Positions 1 to 5,541 of a stretch of DNA of 5,541 nt are shown here, one piece after another. Under the pieces are notes generated by a model. It was not told the origin of the DNA and did not search any database. It saw only the letters and a list, made by a program, of their open reading frames with translations. How positions within the stretch are numbered: position 1 is the first letter of the stretch; every line of letters starts with the position of its first letter. The stretch lies in contig CANHPI010000205.1 of assembly GCA_947462425.1 (NCBI GenBank), forward strand, positions 1-5,541, given 5' to 3'. The stretch is from Bacteroidota bacterium (GTDB lineage: Bacteria > Bacteroidota > Bacteroidia > B-17B0 > B-17BO). Position numbers and translations under genes: made by a program.

Positions 1-245
1 GCTATAAAGATTATATTAATGAACATAGCTTAAACGAAGAAGAAATTTTATACATGGGTGATGATTTACCTGATTATGAAGTGATGCAAAGAGTAGGAAT
101 AGCTTCATGCCCTAATAATTCAGCACATGAAATAAAAGAAATATCAATTTATATTTCAAATAGAAATGGTGGTGAAGGTTGTGCACGAGATATTATTGAA
201 CAAGTCATGCGTTCTCAAGGAAACTGGGAAATAGCAGGTTGGTAA
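1..245 (+). CDS. kdsC: 3-deoxy-D-manno-octulosonate 8-phosphate phosphatase, C-terminal part (5' end outside window)
   Basis: KdsC removes phosphate from Kdo-8-phosphate in the cytoplasm, giving Kdo for the lipopolysaccharide inner core. It is a small HAD-superfamily phosphatase that usually works as a tetramer. The reading frame is open from codon 3-5 to the TAA at 243-245, so 80 codons are visible; the whole family is about 170-190 residues, so roughly the first half is missing. An ATG at 54 lies inside the conserved sequence Y-M-G-D-D-L-P-D-Y and is not a start. That stretch is HAD motif IV, with the Mg-binding acidic pair at 60-65 and a further Asp at 72. It is followed by V-x-x-C-P and by the family's C-terminal G-G-E-G-C-A-R-D signature, whose Gly-rich loop and Arg complete the active site of the neighbouring subunit in known KdsC structures. 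The protein ends soon after R-S-Q-G-N-W, a typical KdsC tail. It converges on the Nudix gene. Identification is firm; only the upstream part is unseen. Confidence 0.93.
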   Translation, partial: YKDYINEHSLNEEEILYMGDDLPDYEVMQRVGIASCPNNSAHEIKEISIYISNRNGGEGCARDIIEQVMRSQGNWEIAGW

Positions 246-328
246 AAATATTTTGAGAGAGTTTTTTTGCGAGCCACTCATACATTAGTAACTTCTAAAA
301 TAAACTTTTATAGGCAATCGATAAATTT

Positions 329-898
329 TTAAATCTTCAACTTACCATTATCAATTAAATACTTAACTTTAAAAATAGCTGCTACACTTATGGCGTCTGT
401 TATTTCTCCATGCATTACCATTTCAAATGCTTCATTAATATGAACTTTTTTTACTTTTAAATCTTCTGTTTCTTCCGGTTCTGCTTCTTCAAATGATAAT
501 TCAGTAGCTAAAAATATAAAAGCATGTTCGTCTGTTGCTGAATTACTTAGGTGTAATTGCATAATTTCTTCAAACTTTTTAGCTACAATACCCGTTTCTT
601 CTTTTAATTCTCGGACTGCAGTTTCAATAGGCGCCTCGCCTAATGGACCACCACCTTCTGGAATTTCCCAACTATACGCATTTAACGGATATCGCCACTG
701 CCCTACTAACCAAGTATAACCATCAGCACTTAATGGCAAAATACCGATAGCTAAATTTTTAAAATTAACTACACTATAAACTGCCGGATTGCCCGCGGGA
801 TTAATAGTTTGATGTTTGTTAACAGCAATCCAGGCAGATTCATAAACTAGTTCCGAAGAAAGAGTCTGCCATGTATTTAATGGATTTTTATTACTCAT
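329..898 (-). CDS. Nudix hydrolase, ADP-ribose pyrophosphatase-like
   Basis: This is a complete 189-residue cytoplasmic Nudix hydrolase, expected to cleave a nucleoside diphosphate linked to another moiety, most likely ADP-ribose or another nucleotide sugar. The Nudix box spans residues 82-104 and fits G-x5-E-x7-R-E-U-x-E-E-x-G-U fully: G82, E88, R96-E97, E100-E101, G103. Before it, G-Q-W-R-Y-P and W-E-I-P-E-G-G (residues 66-83) match the strand and substrate region of ADP-ribose pyrophosphatases. The proline usually found 15-16 residues after the box in that subfamily is absent: residues 118-124 read S-N-S-A-T-D-E. My recollection is that Bacteroidota relatives share this S-N-S-x-T-D-E form, so the substrate should be left open. 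An acidic stretch (E-E-A-E-P-E-E-T-E-D, 137-146) precedes the last strand and helix. The only upstream ATG candidate is at 896-898; no Shine-Dalgarno sequence is present, as is normal in Bacteroidota. It is transcribed divergently from the large secreted protein and convergently with kdsC. Confidence 0.92.
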   Translation of the reverse strand: MSNKNPLNTWQTLSSELVYESAWIAVNKHQTINPAGNPAVYSVVNFKNLAIGILPLSADGYTWLVGQWRYPLNAYSWEIPEGGGPLGEAPIETAVRELKEETGIVAKKFEEIMQLHLSNSATDEHAFIFLATELSFEEAEPEETEDLKVKKVHINEAFEMVMHGEITDAISVAAIFKVKYLIDNGKLKI

Positions 899-914
899 AA
901 AATATTATTTTAAG

Positions 915-1016
915 TTTAATCTTACATATACGGTTTCACACAATAGAATTGTTAATATTAGTCTTATTTTCCTAAATTTGGAAACCGAAACTATTTTAAA
1001 TTCGTATAAGATTAAA
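915..1016. repeat. Nested inverted repeat in the divergent intergenic region
   Basis: Two pairs of perfect inverted arms sit symmetrically between the Nudix gene and the large secreted-protein gene. The outer pair is TTTAATCTTA at 915-924 and its reverse complement TAAGATTAAA at 1007-1016 (10 bp). The inner pair is CGGTTTC at 931-937 and GAAACCG at 981-987 (7 bp). Read in the direction of each gene, both leaders have GAAACCG followed by TAAGATTAAA shortly before the ATG, with 6 nt between the elements on the minus side and 19 nt on the plus side. The loop is too long for a simple terminator hairpin. It could be a relic of an inverted duplication, a pair of matched operator sites, or coincidence in AT-rich DNA; the arms are seen directly, the role is not known. 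Confidence 0.5.
949..980 (+). promoter_or_regulatory. Putative Bacteroidota-type promoter of the large secreted-protein gene
   Basis: TAAATTTG at 973-980 matches the Bacteroidota -7 consensus TAnnTTTG exactly, and a TTG at 949-951 lies 21 nt upstream, within the spacing usually allowed for the -33 element. Transcription would then begin near 986-988, giving a leader of about 35 nt that contains GAAACCG only partly or not at all, plus TAAGATTAAA. The -33 element is only three bases, so the call rests mainly on the -7 match and position. On the minus strand no equally good promoter for the Nudix gene was found; a weak T-A-T-T-G-T-G lies in the matching place upstream of its own GAAACCG copy. 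Confidence 0.45.
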
Positions 1017-1022
1017 ATCGTT

Positions 1023-1079
1023 ATGTTGAGTAGATTATTACTATTTATTGTTCTAATTGGAACTAGTTGTTTAAATGCT
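1023..1079 (+). other. Sec signal peptide of the large surface protein
   Basis: Residues 1-19 have a short positive start (R4), a hydrophobic core L5-L-L-F-I-V-L-I12, then G-T-S-C-L-N-A19 before Q20. Cleavage after L-N-A with Gln at +1 is common in Bacteroidota signal peptidase I substrates. C16 is preceded by G-T-S, a poor lipobox because Leu, Val or Ile is expected at -3, so a lipoprotein is unlikely. Confidence 0.85.
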
Positions 1080-4000
1080 CAAACTTATTACTGGGTTGGT
1101 GGTTCTGGATATTGGAATGATTTAAATCATTGGTCTAAAACAAGTGGAGGTGCTCCAACCACTACTATACCCTCCTCCAATGAAAATGTTATTTTCGACA
1201 ATAATTCATCAACAAGTAGCTTTACAATACATGCATTACATAGTTTTAATTTCAAAACCATTACTTCACAAAACACTTATTTTAATATTGATGTTGTAGG
1301 CTCGCCAAATGTTGATTTAACTATTAACGGTGGGGTAAATCTAAATGAACATTTCTTTTTTAAGTTGAACGGAAAGATTAATTTAAATCCAAAATCAACT
1401 GTAAATTATCAATTTTCGCATAATAAATTTACAAACGATATTTTTTTAAGTGCCAATTCGGATGTTGAGTTAGGAATGTTTTCCACAACAAAATCATTAT
1501 CATTAACTGGCAATTTTACCTTAAGAAATTCCTATATTTTTGTTGACGAAATTAATTTTTCTAACAATAATTTTTATTTAGACAAAGTTTCTATTCAATC
1601 AAAAAAAATCAACAGACAAGCTAATTCAGTAATTACTGCAAACTCAATTAACACTTCAACATTTGTTACCGATAAATCGAAGTTATCATTAACTAATTTA
1701 AATTATTTAAATTCAATTAATGGCTTAGTTTTAAGGCCATTGGCTGGATGTTTTCCGCCTGCTTTTAGTGTTTTACCAAAATGTTCAGGCGCTTGTGATG
1801 GTGCTATTGTTATAGATTTATCAGGTTGTACAAATCCTCCGTTTGATATTTTTGTTGGGGCAAATTGTAGTACTCCAAATATATCTATTAATGGGGTTGT
1901 TGGTCCTTCTTACACCATTACAGGTATATGCGGTTGCTCAAATGCTTATGCGGTTTCTATAACAAATAGCGCTTCTGAAAACGGCGGGGTATTAGTTGCT
2001 GTGGGAAATCCTCCTGCTTCAAATATAACGTTTGCATCTATATTGCCTTCTTGTTTTGGTTCTTGTGATGGAAAATTAATTTTGAAACCAACGTTTCCAA
2101 CGGCTTTACCAATTACTGCAGATTGGAGCAATGGCGTTTCTCATACTGGCATTACAGGAAATGATACTTTAAAAAATTTATGTGCCGGTTCGTATTCGGT
2201 TATAACCACTAACATTAACGGATGTGTTGAGTCATTTACGGCTAATTTAACTCAACCTCCCTCTTTAATACCTAATGGTTCGAGTAGCAGTGTCACTTGT
2301 AATTCTAATTGTAATGGTTCCGCGAGTGTTTCACCTTTTGGCGGAACTAGCCCATATACTTTTTCATGGATTTCAGCGTCATCTTCTCCTTCAACTTCTA
2401 CCTCATCATCCATTAGTAATTTATGTCCTGGCATTGTTACTATGACTGTTACAGATAGTAAAACCTGTTCCGCAACTTTTTCCACAACTATTACTCAACC
2501 TCCAGCCATAACATTAACAGTTACAAAAACAAACTTAGTTTGTGGAGCTTTATGTGATGGAACAGCTTCGGTTACTGCAATTGGAGGATCAGGAGCATTT
2601 ACATATTCATGGTCGCCATCAGGAGGTAACGCTGCATTAGCTTCAAATTTATGTGCAGGTATTTATACTTGTATTGTTTCTAATAATGGAAATTGTATTA
2701 AAACTACAACTGTTGAAATTACTACTCCACCTACACTAACAGCTACCCCAACTCATACAGACGTTGTTTGTAATGGTGTTTGCAATGGAGCTATAAATTT
2801 AAACCCAAGCGGAGGCACAGGTGCATATACTTATTTATGGTCGCCTTTAGCTGTTCCTTCAGTGTCTTTAATAACCAGCTTATGTGCAGGAGTTTATTCT
2901 TATACAATTACCGATGCAGCTTTATGTAAATATACCAACTCTTTAACTATTACTCAACCTCCTGCTACAACATTAACAATTACAAAAACAGATATAACCT
3001 GTAATGGATCTTGTAATGGCACAGCCAATGCTACAATGCTTGGTGGTTTAGCGCCATACACATACACTTGGTCGCCAACTGTTCCCGCTATAGTTGGTCA
3101 AGGAACGCCAAATGCATCAGGCTTATGCCCTAACACTTATTCTTTAAACGCAAAGGATGCAAATGGATGCCCCAAAACGCAAACCTTCATTATTACACAA
3201 CCATTAATTATTACTTTAGGGGTAACGAGCACATCTCTTTCGTGTAATGCAGTTTGCAGCGGTTCAATAAATTCAACACCTTCTGGCGGACAAGGCCCAT
3301 ATACTTTCACGCTTCAGTCTACAAGCGCTACTTTAACTTCAAATCCTCCATACACTAATTTATGCGCTGGATCATACACATTAACTGTTAAGGATGCGTT
3401 GAACTGTTCGAAAACGCAAACTATTAATTTAGCTCAACCAAACCCCATTACATTAGCATTAAATACTAGTAGTATCAGTTGTTTTAATCAATGTAATGCT
3501 ACTATTTCAACTGTTGTAAATGGGGGAACTCCAGGTTATACTTTTATTTGGAGTCCTTCCAGCAGCACAGGATCATCGCTTATTAATCAATGTGCCGGCG
3601 TTCAATCTTCAACAGTAACAGATGCTCAAGGGTGTAAAGCATCAGCCACAGTTACTGTAGCTCCTGTAGCCGACTTAAGTATTAGTATTGTTCCTACAAA
3701 TCCAAATTGTAATGGGCAGTGTACGGGTATTCTAACCACTTCGGTTAGTGGCGGAACCCCAAACTATACTATCAGTTTAAATAATGGAAGTACGGGGAAT
3801 ATTATTTCTAATTTATGCCAAGGTAATTATACAGCAACGGTGACAGATTTTAATGGTTGTATAAAAACTAAAACTGTTGCAATAATAACACCTCCTGCAT
3901 TAACCTTAACAAAAACAAACGGCACAACAACTTGTGCAGGTTCATGCAATGGTTCAGTTTCTGTTATTGCAAATGGAGGCACTGCCGGATATTTTTATAA

Positions 4001-5541
4001 TTGGAATTCAACACCACCACAAACAACCGCTACAGCAACTAACCTATGCGCTGGAAATTATGTTGTGGTAGTTACTGATGCATTAGGTTGTATTGCTAAC
4101 ATTGCAGCAAGTGTTACTCAGCCAACAGTATTAACGGTTTCAATTGGTAACGTGCAACCAAGCTGTAATGTTTGTATTGGTTCAGCAACTGCTAATGGCA
4201 ATGGTGGTACTTTACCATATACGTATTCATGGGCTCCCGGCGGCCAAAATAATATAACTGCAAATAATTTGTGTGTTGGTATTCAAACACTAACAGTGCA
4301 GGATAATGCAGGATGTGTTGCCACACAAACTGTTCAAATAAATCAAACGGTTATTAGTTTAATTACAACCAGCGGAAGTACCTTGTCATGCAACGGAGAC
4401 TGCAATGCAATAGCAGCAGTAAATCCTTCAGGCGGAACTGGTGCTTATACTTTCACTTGGACGCCTCCATTAGCAGGGTCACCAATTCAAAATACTCAAA
4501 CGGCAACTGGCTTATGTTCAGGAACACATACGGTTATGGTTACTGATGCTGTGGGTTGTTCGAGTACAAATACCGTTAATTTTATAAATCCGTCAGCTCT
4601 GTCATTAACAGTTAATAAAACGGATATAAATTGTAATGGAGCGTGCAATGGTAATGCTAGCGCAATTGGCGGAGGAGGTACTGGAATACTGAGTTATTTG
4701 TGGCTTCCAGGAGGACAAACAACATCTACAGTTTCTGGATTGTGTGCAGGCGATTACACCGTAACTGTAACTGATATAAACAACTGTTTTAAAACAGAAG
4801 TTATTACTATTATTGAAAACGATCTTATTACAGCAACATTTTCACCGAGTAATCCTAGCACTTGCGTCTTAGCTGATGGATCAATTTCTGCAGTTATTAG
4901 TGGTGGATTACCTGGTTATACTTTTACTTGGTCGCCAGGAAATAGTAATGCAAATCCATTGCAAAATATTTCGTCAGGAGTATATTCATTGAGTATAAGT
5001 GATGCAGCAGGTTGCACTCAAACAATTGTTGCAACATTAAATAATCCTACGGGTCCAACAGTAACGGTTGTTTCAAATTCTATAGCGTGTTTTGGAAACT
5101 GCACCGGCGCAGCAACTCTTAATATTTCGGGCTCAGCTCCCTTTAATGTGGATGGAAACTTAATTGCAGGAAATATTTTCACGCTTTCAGGATTATGCTC
5201 TGGTATTACTACTCCAGTAATTACTGATGCAAATAGTTGTGTAACTAATCAAACTGTTAATATTATTGAGCCGTTGCAATTAGCTTCAACCGGGGTTGTA
5301 ACGAACGATGCGTGCAATGCATCATGCACAGCGTCTATAAATCTTGCTCCTTCAGGCGGAACTTTACCTTATTCTTTTATTTGGTCTCCAGCTGGTGCCG
5401 GGGAAGATCCTACTAATTTATGTGCAGATAATTATACTGTAAATATTACCGATGGTAATGGTTGCACGGCTTCAAATTCATTTACAATAACCCAACCAAC
5501 GGCGTTAACGTTAACTTTCAATAAAAAAGATGTTTTATGTA
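1023..5541 (+). CDS. Very large secreted SprB-repeat surface protein, N-terminal 1506 residues (3' end outside window)
   Basis: The frame is open from the ATG at 1023 to the window edge, 1506 codons with no stop or frameshift. Order of parts: signal peptide (residues 1-19), cysteine-free N-terminal domain (about 20-242), an aberrant cysteine-rich module (about 254-343), then 15 complete SprB-like units and the start of a sixteenth. The units resemble the repeats of SprB, the Flavobacterium johnsoniae gliding adhesin, which also occur in many very large surface proteins of non-gliding Bacteroidota. Such proteins are normally exported by Sec and then by the type IX system through a C-terminal sorting domain; that end is not visible here, so the secretion route is inferred. 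A role in adhesion is likely but unproven, and gliding should not be assumed. The ATG at 1023 is chosen because a hydrophobic signal sequence follows at once; the frame is also open upstream, and a TTG at 978 would place a long polar stretch before it. There is no Shine-Dalgarno sequence. The gene stands alone, divergent from the Nudix gene. Confidence 0.93.
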   Translation, partial: MLSRLLLFIVLIGTSCLNAQTYYWVGGSGYWNDLNHWSKTSGGAPTTTIPSSNENVIFDNNSSTSSFTIHALHSFNFKTITSQNTYFNIDVVGSPNVDLTINGGVNLNEHFFFKLNGKINLNPKSTVNYQFSHNKFTNDIFLSANSDVELGMFSTTKSLSLTGNFTLRNSYIFVDEINFSNNNFYLDKVSIQSKKINRQANSVITANSINTSTFVTDKSKLSLTNLNYLNSINGLVLRPLAGCFPPAFSVLPKCSGACDGAIVIDLSGCTNPPFDIFVGANCSTPNISINGVVGPSYTITGICGCSNAYAVSITNSASENGGVLVAVGNPPASNITFASILPSCFGSCDGKLILKPTFPTALPITADWSNGVSHTGITGNDTLKNLCAGSYSVITTNINGCVESFTANLTQPPSLIPNGSSSSVTCNSNCNGSASVSPFGGTSPYTFSWISASSSPSTSTSSSISNLCPGIVTMTVTDSKTCSATFSTTITQPPAITLTVTKTNLVCGALCDGTASVTAIGGSGAFTYSWSPSGGNAALASNLCAGIYTCIVSNNGNCIKTTTVEITTPPTLTATPTHTDVVCNGVCNGAINLNPSGGTGAYTYLWSPLAVPSVSLITSLCAGVYSYTITDAALCKYTNSLTITQPPATTLTITKTDITCNGSCNGTANATMLGGLAPYTYTWSPTVPAIVGQGTPNASGLCPNTYSLNAKDANGCPKTQTFIITQPLIITLGVTSTSLSCNAVCSGSINSTPSGGQGPYTFTLQSTSATLTSNPPYTNLCAGSYTLTVKDALNCSKTQTINLAQPNPITLALNTSSISCFNQCNATISTVVNGGTPGYTFIWSPSSSTGSSLINQCAGVQSSTVTDAQGCKASATVTVAPVADLSISIVPTNPNCNGQCTGILTTSVSGGTPNYTISLNNGSTGNIISNLCQGNYTATVTDFNGCIKTKTVAIITPPALTLTKTNGTTTCAGSCNGSVSVIANGGTAGYFYNWNSTPPQTTATATNLCAGNYVVVVTDALGCIANIAASVTQPTVLTVSIGNVQPSCNVCIGSATANGNGGTLPYTYSWAPGGQNNITANNLCVGIQTLTVQDNAGCVATQTVQINQTVISLITTSGSTLSCNGDCNAIAAVNPSGGTGAYTFTWTPPLAGSPIQNTQTATGLCSGTHTVMVTDAVGCSSTNTVNFINPSALSLTVNKTDINCNGACNGNASAIGGGGTGILSYLWLPGGQTTSTVSGLCAGDYTVTVTDINNCFKTEVITIIENDLITATFSPSNPSTCVLADGSISAVISGGLPGYTFTWSPGNSNANPLQNISSGVYSLSISDAAGCTQTIVATLNNPTGPTVTVVSNSIACFGNCTGAATLNISGSAPFNVDGNLIAGNIFTLSGLCSGITTPVITDANSCVTNQTVNIIEPLQLASTGVVTNDACNASCTASINLAPSGGTLPYSFIWSPAGAGEDPTNLCADNYTVNITDGNGCTASNSFTITQPTALTLTFNKKDVLC
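1080..1748 (+). other. Cysteine-free N-terminal domain of the surface protein
   Basis: Mature residues 20-242 open with Y-W-V-G-G-S-G-Y-W-N-D-L-N-H-W-S (23-38), a motif I recognise from the start of many large Bacteroidota surface proteins, followed by I-P-S-S-N-E-N-V-I-F-D, also typical of that module. The rest is a run of short strand-like segments rich in Asn, Ser, Thr, Leu and Ile (for example around D-L-T-I-N-G-G, K-L-N-G-K-I-N-L, L-S-L-T-G-N-F-T-L), which suggests a beta-helix or beta-solenoid fold. There is no cysteine, in contrast with the repeats that follow; the first Cys after the signal peptide is at residue 243 (1749-1751). The fold is inferred from the pattern only. Confidence 0.6.
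1782..2051 (+). repeat. Divergent cysteine-rich module before the regular repeats (unit 0)
   Basis: This 90-residue module starts like a repeat (C-S-G-A-C-D-G) but then departs from the pattern. It has six cysteines, including S-G-C, A-N-C and I-C-G-C, lacks the G-G-T-x-P-Y-T-Y-x-W core, and ends without the D-x-x-G-C cysteine; the matching place reads S-A-S-E-N-G-G. It is longer than any later unit. It may be a decayed or specialised first unit joining the N-terminal domain to the array. Confidence 0.6.
2052..5541 (+). repeat. Tandem SprB-like repeat array, 15 complete units plus the start of a sixteenth
   Basis: Units are counted from the first Cys codon of C-N-G-x-C-N-G: 2052, 2298, 2541, 2769, 3000, 3243, 3480, 3708, 3933, 4164, 4389, 4632, 4863, 5088, 5313, and 5538 at the edge. 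Lengths are 75-82 residues (225-246 nt), with units 13-15 exactly 75. The consensus is C-N-G-x-C-N-G-x-A, then G-G-T-x-P-Y-T-Y-x-W-S-P, a variable loop, N-L-C-A-G-x-Y-T-x-T-V-T-D-x-x-G-C, and I-T-Q-P-x-x-L-T leading into the next unit. The pattern fits a chain of small beta-sandwich domains. Four cysteines per unit are kept in nearly all copies; exceptions are unit 3 (a fifth Cys at 2670), unit 10 (C-x2-C) and unit 13 (two only). The Trp of the core is missing in units 6, 8 and 14. At the DNA level most units are well diverged, so the array is mostly old, with a few patches of higher identity. Confidence 0.93.
4863..5087 (+). repeat. Repeat unit 13, a two-cysteine variant
   Basis: Here the start reads C-V-L-A-D-G-S, with no second Cys, and the usual N-L-C-A-G reads N-I-S-S-G, with Ser (4971-4973) in place of the third Cys. 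The first (4863-4865) and last (5013-5015) cysteines remain. The rest of the unit is intact (G-G-L-P-G-Y-T-F-T-W-S-P), so it is not decaying. As I know the family, many SprB repeats elsewhere have only these two cysteines, so this unit resembles the common family form. Confidence 0.8.

Noticed and set aside
54..245. Small 63-residue gene starting at the ATG at 54
   Set aside because: The frame is open to the left edge and the ATG lies within the conserved HAD motif of KdsC, so this is the end of a longer gene.
246..328. Possible bidirectional terminator between kdsC and the Nudix gene
   Set aside because: There is a T run near 262-268, an A-T palindrome (AAAATATTTT) and a weak five-pair A-T hairpin near 297-311, but no GC-containing stem joined to a T tract. 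Not enough to call a terminator on either strand.
978..1022. Upstream TTG start for the large protein
   Set aside because: The frame is open, but this start overlaps the putative -7 element and would put a polar stretch of 15 residues before the signal peptide; the ATG at 1023 is much better.
1023..1079. Lipoprotein signal with Cys16
   Set aside because: The residues before the Cys are G-T-S, lacking the Leu/Val/Ile expected at -3, and a good signal peptidase I site (L-N-A before Gln) follows three residues later.
1946..2131. Minus-strand open frame of 61 codons
   Set aside because: It lies wholly inside the large surface-protein gene on the opposite strand, has no recognisable domain, and is explained by the biased composition of the coding strand.
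2252..2485. Minus-strand open frame of 77 codons
   Set aside because: It is antisense to repeat units 1-2, and its acidic, low-complexity protein mirrors Ser/Thr-rich codons of the real gene.
2052..5541. Tandem periodic DNA as a CRISPR array or satellite repeat
   Set aside because: The period of 225-246 nt is always a multiple of three, the frame is open throughout, and conservation is at the protein level, so these are protein repeats.

Overview
The window is AT-rich chromosomal DNA that looks like Bacteroidota (Flavobacteriia/Sphingobacteriia-like). The main reasons are a secreted protein with SprB-type repeats and an N-terminal WVGGSG..W..xxHW motif, a signal peptide that appears to leave Gln at position +1, no Shine-Dalgarno sequences before the starts, and a TAnnTTTG-type -7 promoter element. 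The kdsC fragment shows a Gram-negative cell that makes Kdo for lipopolysaccharide. Genus cannot be told from the sequence alone.

Layout: (1) 1-245, plus strand, the 3' end of kdsC (Kdo-8-phosphate phosphatase), entering from the left. (2) 246-328, a short convergent gap with no convincing terminator. (3) 329-898, minus strand, a complete 189-residue Nudix hydrolase of the ADP-ribose-pyrophosphatase-like type. (4) 899-1022, a 124-bp divergent intergenic region with a likely promoter for the right-hand gene and an unusual nested inverted repeat, which gives the two divergent genes similar leader sequences. (5) 1023-5541, plus strand, the first 1506 codons of a very large secreted protein that runs off the right edge. 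It has no in-frame stop and makes up about 80% of the window.

The large protein has a signal peptide, then a cysteine-free N-terminal domain of about 220 residues, one aberrant cysteine-rich module, and 15 complete tandem SprB-like units of 75-82 residues. A sixteenth unit starts at the right edge. Almost every unit has four cysteines at fixed places (C-x3-C near the start, C in N-L-C-A-G, C in D-x-x-G-C). Unit 13 has lost exactly the second and third. This suggests C2-C3 and C1-C4 disulfides. The expected C-terminal type IX secretion signal lies outside the window.

The kdsC and Nudix genes are housekeeping-type neighbours and show no clear functional link to the adhesin-like protein. I see no mobile element, CRISPR array, RNA gene or defence system. 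The points most worth following are the cysteine architecture of the repeats and the mirrored leaders in the divergent region.
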